Below, piece by piece: positions 1 to 7,836 of a stretch of 64,000 nt of DNA. Each line of letters starts with the position of its first letter. Position 1 is the stretch's first letter. The stretch comes from Planctomycetota bacterium (GTDB taxonomy: Bacteria > Planctomycetota > UBA1135 > GCA-002686595). Under the pieces are notes generated by a model that ran no database searches, had not been told where the DNA came from, and saw only the letters and a program-made list of their open reading frames with translations. The stretch is from contig JABACD010000021.1 of the NCBI GenBank assembly GCA_014237855.1, positions 1 to 64,000 of the forward strand, written 5' to 3'. Position numbers and translations under genes: made by a program.

Positions 1-719
1 CCTCCAAAACCGAACATACTTCCACCACCACGAGCATCGAATTGTCCACCTCCGGGTCTTTCACCATCACCACCTTGTATATTAAGATCGCCGTTAGTCC
101 CTGTTCCACCCTCACCACCATCAGCACCGACACCGTCACCGCCGTTGTCCCAGGTACCTTCTCCGCCTTCACCTCCATCTCCTCCAACGAAGACGCCGGT
201 AGTCGCATAGGTGGTCGTCACCCCGCCTTGAATCAAGAGGTTGCCTGCGTTTCCACCATTGGACGCGGTCCCTCCGTTACCCCCATTACCGGATCGAAGC
301 TCGGTGACGCTCAGAACAATCTCGCGGGCAGAGAGAACGAGATCACCGCCCTCACCACCCGGTAGGTTTGTCCTCGACATGTCAGCCCCGTCGCCCGGCC
401 AGATGTCTGCATTGATGAAGAGGTTTCCTCTCGCTTCAAGCTTGAGGTCAGGCGCATCGGGGGTCTGACTACTCGCTTCTCGCGGAAGGACCAGCACAAG
501 ACCATCAATCGTGATATCGCCTGAGGAGATGATCTCTGTGTCTTGCTCGATGATCAGCGTCTCGTGCCGCTTGATATGGAACTCGCCAGTGAGTACGCGG
601 CCCGAGAGATAGACATCAGTCGGGACCTGCGTCGAGGCCTGGCTTGCTGCCGTAGCAAAGCCAAAGGGTGAGAGGAGCGCTAGCGCACCAATGATCGGAC
701 TGATTTTTCGCTGGTTCAT
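1..719 (-). CDS. Glycine-rich secreted protein, 3' end cut by window edge
   Basis: An open frame starts at ATG 719 on the minus strand and runs off the left edge without a stop, giving about 239 residues. The first 25 or so residues form a signal peptide (MNQRKISPIIGALALLSPFG, then FATAASQA). Next comes a beta-rich stretch (residues about 30-110) of the kind seen at the start of parallel beta-helix proteins, with phrases such as GEFHIKRHETLIIEQDTEI. From about residue 115 the chain becomes a Gly/Asn/Asp-rich region with many GGxGG and GGDGG turns. It is probably exported and may be a surface or autotransporter-like beta-helix protein. I do not recognise a catalytic motif, and the C-terminus, which could carry an anchor, lies outside the window. 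The signal peptide supports the start; the function is unknown. Confidence 0.7.
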   Translation of the reverse strand, partial: MNQRKISPIIGALALLSPFGFATAASQASTQVPTDVYLSGRVLTGEFHIKRHETLIIEQDTEIISSGDITIDGLVLVLPREASSQTPDAPDLKLEARGNLFINADIWPGDGADMSRTNLPGGEGGDLVLSAREIVLSVTELRSGNGGNGGTASNGGNAGNLLIQGGVTTTYATTGVFVGGDGGEGGEGTWDNGGDGVGADGGEGGTGTNGDLNIQGGDGERPGGGQFDARGGGSMFGFG

Positions 720-1550
720 GAAAGTGACCTCTGAAGTGTCTCTGGGGGGCTGGGGAGGGAAGGTAGGGAGAGCTTTATCACATCCGTACGCTCTCGACCG
801 CAAGGACCAGGCAATCTCCATCATGGACCCTAATCCCGACAGGACTCTCTTCCTTGCCATGTCCAGTCTCACGGCCAGTGGTACCCGTTGGAGAATTCCT
901 GAAATCAATCCCGAGAGCGAGAAACGTGCCCAAGAATGAGCCGCCACAAGCCAGGTTACCCCCCCCCGCATTCTTCAGAGCCCCTGTAAGGATTCCAATC
1001 TCAGACCTGCGGGCCCTCCGGCCGGCTGCCCCAGACAATCGCCCCAGACCCGTTCACAGTCTCAACCATGTTCCAGCTCGCCACGGACTGTGACGCTCAG
1101 GCCTGGTCATCCATTCGTATCGCCTTGAGCTCAGCTCACCTCATGTACGCGAGTGTAGTCACGGGCTCGGCGACACCTGCCTTTGAAGTTCACGGGGGCA
1201 TTGCACCGAAGGTCATCGGTTCGTGAGCACAGGATCGATGACGGCCTTGAGATGCACCCTGAGCATTTCAGGCACTCCGCCCAGCTGCTATTCTGTACGC
1301 GAGATGAGGCATTCGTGTTGCCGCAACAACAGTCGTTCCCTACCAGTAGCCGGGGCCTCTTCAGCCCACCGGACCTTCACTCCCAAGAGACTCCTCCGAC
1401 AGACCAAGTCCAATCAAGATGCCTCCATCAGAGGCTGGTCGCTCGCAGGATCCTCCAAGTGGCTCTCAGGCAACTGCACCATGATCATGGCCGTGACGCA
1501 CGAGAACAAGAAGTGATCACCACAGGAGTCGCACCTAGTTTTCCAGTCAA
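720..1550. other. Intergenic region without a supported gene
   Basis: About 830 bases lie between the minus-strand glycine-rich gene and the sulfotransferase gene. Short open frames exist on both strands, but their translations are Arg/Pro/Ser-rich and show no domain, signal peptide or membrane segment. The promoter of the glycine-rich gene should lie in the left part. I see no clear hairpin terminator or RNA gene. Confidence 0.5.
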
Positions 1551-2207
1551 TTGCTGATATCCGAGAAACACAACTTCCTGTTCGTCCATATCCCGAAGAA
1601 TGCAGGGACCAGTATCAGTAGAGCACTTGCTCCCTATTGCATCAGGAGTCAACAAGAGTACCCGATGAAGCTTCTCACAAAGCTTCGCTTGGACTTCAAC
1701 TGGCACTGGCATCACTTCCGGAACCACACATCGATGGAGGAGGCCGAGAGGCAAATTCCCTCAGCGACATTTCGCAAGCTCTACAAGTTTGCTGTCATCC
1801 GCAATCCTTGGGACAAGCTGGTTTCTAGCTATCACTTCAAACAGCAACGCCGAGGTCACGAGTTCACCAAGCGCAGAGTCAAGAGAATGAGCTTCAGTGA
1901 GTTCCTGCGGTTCGCCCACGCGACCCAGCAGCGAAAGCCTCTCGCTTACTCGCAGAATCGCCGGATTCTCCTGGGAAGTGGGGAGCTGGGAACTGACATG
2001 ATCCTGCGCTTTGAGCAGCTCAGCAGAGATTGGAGTGAGCTGACTGGCCGACTCAAGCTCGACGCGGAACTGCCTGTCACAAATGAGTCCACGCACAGGA
2101 ACTATCGAGAGTTCTATAGCGCCAGTGATGCGGAGTTCGTCAGCGAGAACTGGAGCGATGAGATCGAGGCGTTCGGCTATCACTTTGATAACGGCATCAG
2201 CGACTAG
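1551..2207 (+). CDS. Sulfotransferase family protein (carbohydrate type)
   Basis: This predicted 218-residue enzyme would move a sulfuryl group from PAPS to an acceptor, probably a sugar. The 5'-phosphosulfate loop is at the N-terminus (HIPKNAGTSI, residues about 13-22). The 3'-phosphate-binding segment follows as VIRNPWDKLVSSYHF (about 82-96). This order and spacing match the Sulfotransfer_2-like families. There is no signal peptide or membrane segment, so it should be cytosolic. An in-frame TAG at 1536-1538 leaves TTG 1551 as the best start; the next ATG would remove the PAPS loop. The protein is slightly short for the family but appears complete. It stands alone, with no glycosyltransferase or PAPS synthesis gene nearby. 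Family is fairly sure; acceptor unknown. Confidence 0.8.
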   Translation: MLISEKHNFLFVHIPKNAGTSISRALAPYCIRSQQEYPMKLLTKLRLDFNWHWHHFRNHTSMEEAERQIPSATFRKLYKFAVIRNPWDKLVSSYHFKQQRRGHEFTKRRVKRMSFSEFLRFAHATQQRKPLAYSQNRRILLGSGELGTDMILRFEQLSRDWSELTGRLKLDAELPVTNESTHRNYREFYSASDAEFVSENWSDEIEAFGYHFDNGISD

Positions 2208-2565
2208 CGCTCACTCCAATGACTCGCCGAGACCATTCAGGCAAGCCTCTCGGTCCTCTTCTCCATGACGTGATCATGGCTTCCAAGCCTCTTACCGAGA
2301 CTTCGAAGGGTCCACCACCACCGCACATGGGGCGTGCTGCCGCAGAGCAACTCAGGGCTAGCCGGAGCACCGAGTGACGCTCGACCAAGTGCGGCCAAGG
2401 AGAGTAGTAACCAGCTCAGAGTGGCCCTACTATCCCCACTAGCTCCGTTCTCGGCCATTGATCCTGGCCCCACTGATCACAGCGCTGGCAAGAGAGCATT
2501 GAGCGGAGATGCTACATCCTCCTGGCGGTTGGGAGATTCGATCCTCTCACCATGGTTCGCAGGAA
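2208..2565. other. Convergent intergenic region, nothing recognised
   Basis: This 358-base gap lies between the sulfotransferase gene (plus) and the radical SAM gene (minus), so both genes end here. I found no convincing open frame and no strong hairpin with a T-tract. Confidence 0.45.
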
Positions 2566-4185
2566 TCAGGCTTCGGCGGCCGTCCGTGACTCGGTACCGC
2601 TTGCGGCTCGGGGTCCTTGTCGGACGGGCCTGAAGCGCTCAGTGAATCGGTGAAAGAGGTCGAAGGCCTTGGCCTCGAGCTGGCCACCCCGAAAGTCGCC
2701 CGTCTTCATCCGGCGAGTTGCACGCCGTTCCCACCATCCGAAGTGCTCTCGTGCGAGCCCGAACTTCAGGGTGGAGAAGTGTTCAAAGAGTTTTCGAGCA
2801 CGCTCTACCTCAGGTGGAATGTTTCCCACCCAGGTCTCGTTCAGGTGGTAGTCCTCCATCAACCCCCAAGCCTCGATGTTCTTCGGGGGGATGTAACCAA
2901 GCCCGAGAGCCTTGGCGTAGAGCTCACTGCCGGGAATCGGCCGGAAGGGCCAGACTGTTGGACGGGCAGTTGTGCAGACCGAGGCGATGTGACGACACGA
3001 GTTGATGGTCCGAAGCATTGACTCGGCGCTCTCACCGGGAAAGCCGATGATGTGCGTCATCCAGGCCGGGATGTTGCGCCTGTCCAGCTCGATCGCTGCA
3101 CGAAGGTTCTCGTCGAGCTCCTTGTGCTTGCCGATGACCCTCATGCGCTCTTCATCACCCGTCTCCGCACCGATATTGATCACGTAGAGCCCCGAATCGG
3201 CCATCATATCGAGGGTCTCCTCGGCAAAGGAGCAGATCGAGTGGGCCTGCATCAATGGGTACCAGTTGAACCTGACGTCACTGTCGATCAGGCCGCCGCA
3301 GAAGTCGCGGACGCGCTTCTCCGCAACCCCCCAGTTTGCATCGTAGAAGCGAACCGTCTGAAACCCCCAGCGGGCCTGAAGCTCACAGAGATCTTCGAGC
3401 ATGCGCTGGCCCGGGACTGCCTTCCAGCGCAGGTCCGTGAGACCAGGAGAACAACAGAAGTCGCAGTGCTCGGGGCAGCCGTAACTTCCGAAGTAGCTGA
3501 TTCCGAAGAAGGGCTTACCCTCGTAACCAGGAGGAGCAGGCATTCGCTCCTTCACTCTCTTGCGAGGCATGGCGAGCTGAAACGACCTGTAAGGTTCGAT
3601 ATCGATCAGATGCCAGGGACAGTTCGTCAGCTGACTCCAGCCAACGACATTGCGCTTGGATGTGAAGGTCACTTCACCCTCACGGAGCACCGCCAGTCCC
3701 GGCACGCTGTCGAGAGGCTCACCCGCCTCAAGCGCGGAGATCACGTCGACAAAGGTCAGCTCACCCTGTCCGATCGCAACCGCATCATACAGTCCACTCT
3801 CCAACTGTATTTGGGGTGCGCAGCTGGCAAACCAACCGCCAATGATCATGGGGAGATCCGGATGCGCTGCCTTGACTGCCGTCGAGCAGCGAAAGGCATC
3901 CGTGACCTGGTAACCGAGGATCCCCGTCGTACCGTAGAGCAGCGCCCCCTTGCAGGCCTCAATGACCCGCGCCTGGGCCTCCTCCTCCGGGTAGAGGTTG
4001 CCATCGATCAGGACGACCTCATAGCCATCTCGGTCTGGCAGTCCAGCAATCGTCAGCAAGGAGAGAGGTAGCAGATCACGACCTGCCTCCATCCCCGTGG
4101 CCGGATTCGCCTGCTTGGGGAAGTACAACACGAGCTTCGCCCGCCGATATCCTTTCCGCGCCTTCACATCATTGGCAGTGCTCAT
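2566..4185 (-). CDS. B12-binding domain radical SAM protein
   Basis: The 539-residue protein has the layout of cobalamin-binding radical SAM enzymes (the BchE/class B methylase group). Residues about 17-150 look like a B12-binding Rossmann domain (LVLYFPKQANPATG, MIIGGWFAS, VAIGQGELTF). Residues about 225-440 form the radical SAM barrel. The iron-sulfur motif CPEHCDFC (about 237-244) supplies the three CxxxCxxC cysteines, and later elements include RFYDANWG and INIGAETGDEERM. The usual DxHxxG cobalamin motif is not obvious. The last 20-30 residues are Arg/Ala-rich and probably disordered. It is monocistronic and convergent with the sulfotransferase gene. Substrate is unknown; members of this group act on lipids, hopanoids, antibiotics and tetrapyrroles. 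Confidence 0.85.
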   Translation of the reverse strand: MSTANDVKARKGYRRAKLVLYFPKQANPATGMEAGRDLLPLSLLTIAGLPDRDGYEVVLIDGNLYPEEEAQARVIEACKGALLYGTTGILGYQVTDAFRCSTAVKAAHPDLPMIIGGWFASCAPQIQLESGLYDAVAIGQGELTFVDVISALEAGEPLDSVPGLAVLREGEVTFTSKRNVVGWSQLTNCPWHLIDIEPYRSFQLAMPRKRVKERMPAPPGYEGKPFFGISYFGSYGCPEHCDFCCSPGLTDLRWKAVPGQRMLEDLCELQARWGFQTVRFYDANWGVAEKRVRDFCGGLIDSDVRFNWYPLMQAHSICSFAEETLDMMADSGLYVINIGAETGDEERMRVIGKHKELDENLRAAIELDRRNIPAWMTHIIGFPGESAESMLRTINSCRHIASVCTTARPTVWPFRPIPGSELYAKALGLGYIPPKNIEAWGLMEDYHLNETWVGNIPPEVERARKLFEHFSTLKFGLAREHFGWWERRATRRMKTGDFRGGQLEAKAFDLFHRFTERFRPVRQGPRAASGTESRTAAEA

Positions 4186-4505
4186 GAAGTCACCACTATT
4201 CCAGGCTGGAAGTGCGTGCGGGGAGGTAGCTCACGGCCGTCTCGATGAGAGAGTTGAGGACGAGGTTCTTCAACACTTTCAGTCTAGGCGCGATTCCAGA
4301 CCTGGAAAGCCATCTTGCAGCCAAAATCGCCCATCACTACCGGAACAAGGAACTCGGATCTGTGAATCATCACTCAGTGGCCGTCGTGGCCCCTCCCATG
4401 CCTGCACGATCATGGTCTTGATCTTGCAGACTTCTCTCAAGTGGCCTTAAGATCAGTGAGTACCAGAGTCGACCCCCCCAATCGACTCTCCAGTCTCCAT
4501 TCCAA
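4186..4505. other. Divergent promoter region between radical SAM gene and metal-efflux operon
   Basis: These 320 bases separate the start of the minus-strand radical SAM gene from the first gene of the plus-strand efflux operon, so promoters for both should lie here. I cannot pick out a convincing -35/-10 pair or a MerR/CopY-type operator by eye, and no regulator gene is adjacent. Confidence 0.4.
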
Positions 4506-4967
4506 GTGAAAGGCCAGAGCAGAACAGACCACTCAAAGAATCCAGCCCTCCTGGGCTTGATTGCTTGTGTGTGCCTGCTGATTCAGCAGATCTCTGCACC
4601 ACTTCACCTGGCATCTCACATCCACGCCTGTGGGGACGGGAGCTCAGAACCGGAACTCCATCGGATTGCTCTCCACCAGCATGCGTTTGGACACTCTCAC
4701 GAGAGCCATGACCATTCGGGAATCGAGCTCGCTGAGGGGAGCCACAGGCATCGACCCCGTCCGGTAGATGATCATCTCGATCACTACTTTGAACCTGCAG
4801 GGCTTCCGGGCCAGTTCTCAGTTCTGATCGGACTCGAGTCATCTTCTCGAGCACTCTCTGATAACGATCTCCCGCTGATAGGAGCACTCCTGGAGCCTGG
4901 GCAGAGCTCGTATGCCTCGGACTCAAGGAGACTCGTCTCTCCACGAGCACCACCTCTCCACGCCTGA
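4506..4967 (+). CDS. Small His-rich membrane-anchored or secreted protein heading the efflux operon
   Basis: The 153-residue product starts with GTG. A hydrophobic segment (ALLGLIACVCLLIQQI, residues about 14-29) acts as signal or anchor. It is followed by a region dense in histidine (HLASHIHACGD, HQHAFGHSHESHDHSG, HRHRP, DDHLDHYFEP). The C-terminal 60 residues are ordinary and unrecognised. Small His-rich proteins of this kind often open czcCBA/cusCBA operons and probably bind metal in the periplasm. The outer-membrane channel gene starts about 90 bases downstream, which supports co-transcription. Function as a metal buffer or chaperone is inferred from composition and context only. The start is uncertain because no strong ribosome site is visible. 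Confidence 0.6.
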   Translation: MKGQSRTDHSKNPALLGLIACVCLLIQQISAPLHLASHIHACGDGSSEPELHRIALHQHAFGHSHESHDHSGIELAEGSHRHRPRPVDDHLDHYFEPAGLPGQFSVLIGLESSSRALSDNDLPLIGALLEPGQSSYASDSRRLVSPRAPPLHA

Positions 4968-5059
4968 TCGCTGAATGCCGCGTCGCCTGACGTCGCGGCC
5001 TTGGGCCCGACACAGCAGTGCTGGGTCGCTCTTCGGTCGTTGTAGGGAGACTCCCAATC

Positions 5060-6463
5060 GTGAGGAATAGAGACTGTTTGAATGAACCCGGGTCACACGA
5101 GGTGACGGCCCTGGGGCTCATCGTGTTACTGCTGACAGGGTGTCAGAGCTATGAGGCACGACCTCTGGATCTGGCGGCGCAGCGTGAAGCCTGGCACGAG
5201 CGCTCTCTCGAGAGTGCCAGCATGACGGAGTTCGTCGCTCGCCTTGATCAAGTGCCCGGCGAGACGGTCGCCGACTTCAACCCTGGGGATGGCCTCAGCC
5301 TGACAGAGGGTCAGCTCGTGGCCCTGGTCTTCAATCCAGACCTGCGCCTGGCTCGCTTGCGTGCAGGTCGAGCGGCAGCGAGTTCGGAGTACGCGGGGCT
5401 GTGGGCAGACCCTCAGCTTGCCGCCAGTGCCTTGCGGGCCACCAATGGAGTCGCAAAGCCCTGGGACATCTCCCCTGGCCTGAACTTCAACATCCCTCTC
5501 TCCGATCGCCTCCAGGTCGAGCGTGACCTCTCTGATGCCCAATTGCGCAGTGCCCAGCGAGCAACCATCGAGGAAGAATGGCGAGTTTGGTGCGGAGTAC
5601 GCACGGCGTGGACAACCTGGTCCGCAGCTCTGCTCCTGGCGGAGGAGAACGAGCGGTTCATCAAGACCATGGACGACCTCGTGCAAACGACATCGGATCT
5701 TGCCGCCAGCGGCGAGATCGACCGCACCGAGGCAAGCCTCTTTGGCATCGAACAGGCCCAGAGGCGCAATGAGTTGCGTCGCCAGCGTGGCGAGGCCGAT
5801 GCTGCCAAGCTTGAACTCCTCGCCTGGCTCGGGCTGGCGCCCGATTCAGCGGTCGAGCTACAGCCCTCCATGGACTCCGTTGAGGTCGAGATGGAGAGTG
5901 AGCAAGCTCTGGACGAACTCACGAGCCGTAACCCGGCACTGCAGCAGCTGAGAGAGGAGTACAACGTCGCCGAGCAGTCGCTGCGACTGGAGATCAGCGA
6001 GCAGTACCCGGACCTGACTCTAGGGCCGCTGCTCGAATTCGACCAAGGGCAGACGAGCATCGGCCTCGCCGGAGCGATCCTGCTCCCGATCTTCGATCGC
6101 AATCGACAGGCCATCGCCGAGGCGCGCGCCTCCCGCGAGCTGGCTCGAGCCACCTATGAGACGGAGTATGAGCGCCTCGCAGGCCAGTGGGCAGCCACAA
6201 GTGCTCGAGCAAGATCCCTGGCCGAACAACGCGCTGACATCAAAGCAGTGCTCGTACCGCTCGTCGATCGGCAACTCGACGACGCTCTACGACTCATGCG
6301 ACTGGGCGAGGGCACCACGTCCGTCCTCCTGGAGAGCTTGACTCGGGCCCACCAGACCAAGTTCGACCTGATCAACGCTCACTGGGCAGAAGCCATTGCA
6401 CGCACCGAGCTCGTGTCTCTGATTGGGCCCCCCACCACCGCCCCCTCGAAAACCACGCCATGA
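5060..6463 (+). CDS. TolC/CzcC-family outer-membrane efflux lipoprotein
   Basis: This is the outer-membrane channel of the tripartite metal efflux system. I chose GTG 5060 because AGGGAG at 5044-5049 is well placed as a ribosome site and the start gives a lipoprotein signal (MRNRDC..., lipobox LLTGC near residue 28). A longer GTG start at 5018 and a shorter one at 5102 are possible. The mature protein is a long alpha-helical hairpin typical of outer-membrane efflux proteins: two repeated halves with Leu/Ala/Glu-rich helices, the phrase LTLGPLLEFDQGQTSIGLAG, and PIFDRNRQAIAEARASRE near the membrane barrel in the second half. The length of about 467 residues suits the family. Its TGA overlaps the ATG of the next gene (ATGA at 6460-6463), implying translational coupling. 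Confidence 0.88.
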   Translation: MRNRDCLNEPGSHEVTALGLIVLLLTGCQSYEARPLDLAAQREAWHERSLESASMTEFVARLDQVPGETVADFNPGDGLSLTEGQLVALVFNPDLRLARLRAGRAAASSEYAGLWADPQLAASALRATNGVAKPWDISPGLNFNIPLSDRLQVERDLSDAQLRSAQRATIEEEWRVWCGVRTAWTTWSAALLLAEENERFIKTMDDLVQTTSDLAASGEIDRTEASLFGIEQAQRRNELRRQRGEADAAKLELLAWLGLAPDSAVELQPSMDSVEVEMESEQALDELTSRNPALQQLREEYNVAEQSLRLEISEQYPDLTLGPLLEFDQGQTSIGLAGAILLPIFDRNRQAIAEARASRELARATYETEYERLAGQWAATSARARSLAEQRADIKAVLVPLVDRQLDDALRLMRLGEGTTSVLLESLTRAHQTKFDLINAHWAEAIARTELVSLIGPPTTAPSKTTP

Positions 6464-7824
6464 GAGACACAATGACAGTCCCGATCCACTTCTACTGTTT
6501 TGCCATCTGCCTCTCAATCCTGGCCTGTTCGCCTCCTGTCCAGCAGCAGAATTCGGAGAGCACCAAGGCCTCCAATGGTGGTACGTCTAACCGAGTCGAG
6601 CTCCCTCCGAGCGTGCGCAGGAACCTGGGCATATCCTTTGCTCCGGTCGAACAGCGTCGCGTTGCCCAGACCATCCGAGTTCCCGGCGCCTTCGAACTGC
6701 TGCCCCGGGCACGCCATGAATACCACATGGCACTTTCCGGGCGTGTTGAGCTGCTCGTCGATCAATACGAAGCCGTGGATGAAGGACAGTCGCTCTACCG
6801 CTTCCAGTCGCCCGAGTGGGCGGAGCTGATGCACGAGATTCTCGTAGGCGAGCAGGCCATCGAGACCGCCTCGGCAGAAATTGCCGTGGGACAGGCAAAA
6901 TTGACCGAGGCCCAGCACAAGCTCGATCTGGTCCAGAGCCGGCTATCGGCACTCGCAGAGGCTGAGTTCAAGAGAGCAGACCTCGAGTTCGAGGCTGTCG
7001 AGCTAGAGGCCAGCTTGCCACGCCTCGCGGCCGAAATGGATCTGTCACGGACTCATCTGGAGAATGCCAAGCGTACTCGTGAGCACGCCCTGCACCGCGC
7101 CTCCCTTGCGACCGCAATTCCCGAAGAGCAGCTAGTACGCAAGACACTCGTAGAGGGGAAGGATGTTCTAACCTATCAGACCATCGAGTGGATCGAAGTT
7201 CGAGCTGCTAGCGCCGGCATCGTCGAGAGCCTCGACGTCACCGATGGCGCCTTTGTGGAGTCCCCCGCCACGGTGCTCTCGACCGTTGACCCACAGCAGG
7301 TGAGATTTCGCGCACTTGCCCTTCAAGGGGATCTGCCGAAACTGTTCAGTGCGATCGGGTCACGTATCGTCCCCCCGCTCACTCCGGGCTACCCGATCCA
7401 GGAGGGAGTGGAGGCCACGATGCAGATCGGGCTTGAAGCTCATCCACATGAGCGCACTCTTACCCTGCTGGCAGTACCCAACCAAACCGCTGACTGGATC
7501 CGGCCGGGAGTCTCTGGCTTTCTTGAGGTCGTTGTCGGTTCGAGCACAACTGGCGATCTGGCAATCCCACGTTCTGCCATCCTCCAAGATGGCCTGGTTC
7601 ATGTCTTCTTTCGTCGCGACCCAGCCGACCCCAATGTGGTCATCCGGATGGAGGCGGACATGGGTATCAGCGATGGCCGCTGGGTGGTGCTGCACAGCGG
7701 TGTCAGGGAGGGAGACGAGGTGGTGCTCTCCGGAGTCTACGAGCTGAAGCTGGCCACAGTCGACTACGACCCTTCCCAGGGCAGTCACGTCCATGCTGAT
7801 GGAACAACTCACGACGACCACTAG
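6460..7824 (+). CDS. HlyD/CzcB-family periplasmic membrane fusion lipoprotein
   Basis: The 454-residue adaptor links the inner-membrane pump to the outer-membrane channel. A lipoprotein signal (FYCFAICLSILAC) is followed by the usual layout: an N-terminal beta-barrel/lipoyl half (LLVDQYEAVDEGQSLYRFQS), a coiled-coil hairpin (about residues 115-225, Ala/Glu/Leu-rich), the second lipoyl half (RAASAGIVESLDVTDGAFVE), a beta-barrel, and a membrane-proximal domain (AIPRSAILQDG, VVLSGVYELK). The C-terminus ends in a short His-rich tail (HVHADGTTHDDH), a likely metal-binding patch matching the His-rich proteins at both ends of the operon. The start overlaps the channel gene stop by 4 bases, and the pump gene follows after 12 bases. 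Confidence 0.9.
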   Translation: MRDTMTVPIHFYCFAICLSILACSPPVQQQNSESTKASNGGTSNRVELPPSVRRNLGISFAPVEQRRVAQTIRVPGAFELLPRARHEYHMALSGRVELLVDQYEAVDEGQSLYRFQSPEWAELMHEILVGEQAIETASAEIAVGQAKLTEAQHKLDLVQSRLSALAEAEFKRADLEFEAVELEASLPRLAAEMDLSRTHLENAKRTREHALHRASLATAIPEEQLVRKTLVEGKDVLTYQTIEWIEVRAASAGIVESLDVTDGAFVESPATVLSTVDPQQVRFRALALQGDLPKLFSAIGSRIVPPLTPGYPIQEGVEATMQIGLEAHPHERTLTLLAVPNQTADWIRPGVSGFLEVVVGSSTTGDLAIPRSAILQDGLVHVFFRRDPADPNVVIRMEADMGISDGRWVVLHSGVREGDEVVLSGVYELKLATVDYDPSQGSHVHADGTTHDDH

Positions 7825-7836
7825 GAAGCAAGGGAC

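Noticed and set aside
3052-4071. A 339-residue plus-strand frame opposite the radical SAM gene
   Set aside because: It lies wholly antisense to a gene with clear B12 and CxxxCxxC motifs, and its own translation shows no domain or signal.
4453-5121. A 222-residue minus-strand frame opposite the His-rich gene
   Set aside because: Its composition is Ser/Arg/Pro-rich without structure; the plus-strand His-rich frame fits the efflux operon.
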